64,000 bases of DNA from Neobacillus soli NBRC 102451 (lineage in GTDB: Bacteria; Bacillota; Bacilli; Bacillales; Cytobacillaceae): positions 1 through 64,000 of the forward strand of contig NZ_BCVI01000021.1 in NCBI RefSeq assembly GCF_001591665.1. Direction: 5' to 3'. The notes under the pieces are model-generated. The model did not search any database and had not been told where the DNA came from. It saw nothing but the letters and a program-made list of their open reading frames with translations. Position numbers and translations under genes: made by a program. Shown here one piece after another: positions 62,529 through 64,000 of this stretch. Each line of letters begins with the position of its first letter. The stretch's first letter is position 1.

Positions 62529-64000
62529 ATGAATCTAAAGGTTCTAAAAAGAAAAATTAAATTTATAATAGATCCGGTTTATAATTATTTTGCTAAAGAA
62601 AATCACCGTCGGAATTATCGATATAGACGATATTTTGAAAAATTAGCCGTCATCGACAATACGATTTTGTATGAGAGCAGGGATGGGAAAAGTTTAACGG
62701 ATAGCCCCTATGCTATTTTTAAATACCTAATCACTAACCCCAACTATAAGGATTACAAACATGTTTGGTCGGTAAGCAGCTTCGAAGAATTGGAACGTGT
62801 GATTGACCAATATAGAAGTTTGCCAAATGTAAAATTTGTCAAACGGAATTCGAAAGAGTATCTCAAATGTTTGGCAACTAGTAAATATCTAATTAATAAC
62901 TCTACCTTCCAATCATTTTTTATCCCAAAAGGTGATCAAGTTTATATTAATACCTGGCACGGGACGCCGCTTAAGAGTATGGGGTTTGATATCCCTGGGA
63001 ACCCATCGGTATCGCAGAATGTTGTTAGGAATTTCCTTAGTGCTGATTTTTTATTAAGTCCCAATCCGCATACAACTAGAATGTTCCTTGACAGCTACAA
63101 GCTAAACGGTGTGTATAACGGCGAAGTCATTGAAGGAGGATATCCGCGACTTGACCTTACCTTTCATACGGATTCAGCAGCATTTAACGCTTATTTAGCC
63201 GGATTAGGTCTAAGTATCGACAAAAACAAAAAAACGATTCTTTATGCACCGACCTGGAAAGGGACCAATGTCTCCAAAGCCAAAAACGATATGTTCCAAA
63301 TCATTGCCGATATGACCTATTTAAAGAGTCAGGTTGGGCAGGAATATAATCTATTCATTAAAGTCCATCCCTTTTTATATGACCAGGCTAAAACATTTAA
63401 TGAGATTAGCAGTATTCTCATTCCTGATTTTATCGACACAAACGAGTTGTTAAGTACGGTAGATCTGTTAATAACCGACTATTCAAGTATCTTTTTTGAT
63501 TATTTAGTGACGGATAAGCCAATCTTGTTCTATGTCTGGGATTACGACGATTATAATGCAGAAAGAGGCCGTTATCTGACGGATGATGAATTACCTGGTC
63601 CAACTCTTTTTACAATAAAGGAAGTTGCAGCAGCGGTTCACGATATTCCTAAGGTAAGTGCGGATTATAAAGAGGTATATAAGAACGCAAAAAATAGGTT
63701 TGTAGGCCATGATGACGGGCAGGTAACGAAACGAATCGTCGATTATATTTTTCATGCTAACAATGCGGCGGCTCTAAATGTCATTAAACATGTCGACTTA
63801 GCTAAAAAGAAAATTGTTATTTATCCGGGCGGGATGATGAACAATGGAATCACTTCTTCATTTATCAATCTGATGGATAACATTGACTATCATACCTATG
63901 ATGTCAGTATCTTTATGAATACACCTACTTCAAAAGAGGCTTTAAATAATATTGAAAAGGTGAATAAAAATGCTAGATTCGTTTTTCGAAATGGCCTGGC
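62529..64000 (+). CDS. CDP-glycerol glycerophosphotransferase-family protein, cut by window end
   Basis: Open from ATG 62529 to the last base of the window (490 full codons, no stop). AAGGGAGC lies about 10 bases before the ATG. The first part (about 35-410) is a glyphos_transf-type domain: NTWHGTPLKSM with H144, APTWKG, KVHPF and ITDYSSIFFD. At about 430 a new segment begins, KKIVIYPGGMMNNGITSSF, which looks like the start of a GT-B glycosyltransferase, so this may be a two-enzyme fusion. It belongs to the same polymer cluster as the three genes before it. The end is unknown because the window stops. Confidence 0.8.
   Translation, partial: MNLKVLKRKIKFIIDPVYNYFAKENHRRNYRYRRYFEKLAVIDNTILYESRDGKSLTDSPYAIFKYLITNPNYKDYKHVWSVSSFEELERVIDQYRSLPNVKFVKRNSKEYLKCLATSKYLINNSTFQSFFIPKGDQVYINTWHGTPLKSMGFDIPGNPSVSQNVVRNFLSADFLLSPNPHTTRMFLDSYKLNGVYNGEVIEGGYPRLDLTFHTDSAAFNAYLAGLGLSIDKNKKTILYAPTWKGTNVSKAKNDMFQIIADMTYLKSQVGQEYNLFIKVHPFLYDQAKTFNEISSILIPDFIDTNELLSTVDLLITDYSSIFFDYLVTDKPILFYVWDYDDYNAERGRYLTDDELPGPTLFTIKEVAAAVHDIPKVSADYKEVYKNAKNRFVGHDDGQVTKRIVDYIFHANNAAALNVIKHVDLAKKKIVIYPGGMMNNGITSSFINLMDNIDYHTYDVSIFMNTPTSKEALNNIEKVNKNARFVFRNGL

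Noticed and set aside
1-64000. Prophage, integrative element or insertion sequence
   Set aside because: No integrase, transposase, capsid or attachment-site duplication was recognised.

Overview
The window looks like chromosome of a spore-forming Bacillaceae species (Bacillus/Neobacillus-like). Evidence: a YheC/YheD-type spore coat protein, Gram-positive ribosome binding sites (GGAGG-type) with frequent TTG and GTG starts, many secreted proteins, teichoic-acid polymer genes, and moderately low GC with several dispersed palindromic repeats. No rRNA, tRNA, CRISPR array, transposase or phage gene was seen.

Layout. (1) 1-2330: a secreted NlpC/P60 protein with a decayed second domain, and a YheC/D ATP-grasp protein. 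(2) 2340-19426: the most unusual region, a divergent ten-gene locus. Seven genes run leftward: a secreted vWA protein, a tubulin/FtsZ-like GTPase, a large unknown protein, a membrane vWA protein, a small beta protein, a P-loop GTPase with a zinc ribbon, and a GAP1-N2-like membrane protein. Three run rightward: a 49-residue membrane peptide, a zinc-ribbon membrane protein and a membrane-anchored 594-residue protein. They diverge from a promoter region at 16329-16550. Predicted topologies put both GTPases in the cytoplasm and the vWA and FG-GAP-like domains outside, so I infer a membrane-spanning, GTP-driven envelope machine. (3) 19477-24494: a 52-bp hairpin repeat array, a DUF4359-like protein, a small membrane peptide plus CPBP-like protease, a small membrane protein, an L,D-transpeptidase and a LysM-3D protein. 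(4) 24791-52700: large secreted enzymes (two subtilases, a YfkN-like nucleotidase, a 2309-residue LTD/PHP protein, a PPC/Y_Y_Y protein, a serine hydrolase-C39 fusion, a polysaccharide deacetylase), interrupted by an LCP ligase-like gene and a HupE-like membrane protein. (5) 52934-64000: an acyltransferase, three CDP-glycerol glycerophosphotransferase-family proteins and a GT4 glycosyltransferase, that is, wall teichoic acid or capsule-like polymer synthesis. The last gene runs off the window.

How it fits together. Regions 3-5 are mostly cell-wall biology: peptidoglycan cross-linking and cleavage, polymer synthesis and attachment, and secreted hydrolases. Four secreted proteins share lysine-rich Ig-like C-terminal repeats, and none has a visible LPXTG or SLH anchor. 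These repeats may hold the enzymes on the anionic wall, but that is inference. Region 2 is the candidate undescribed system. Its parts belong to families noted in comparative genomics (tubulin-like families with vWA neighbours; GTPase-associated GAP1 proteins), but I know of no experimental function for the assembled locus.
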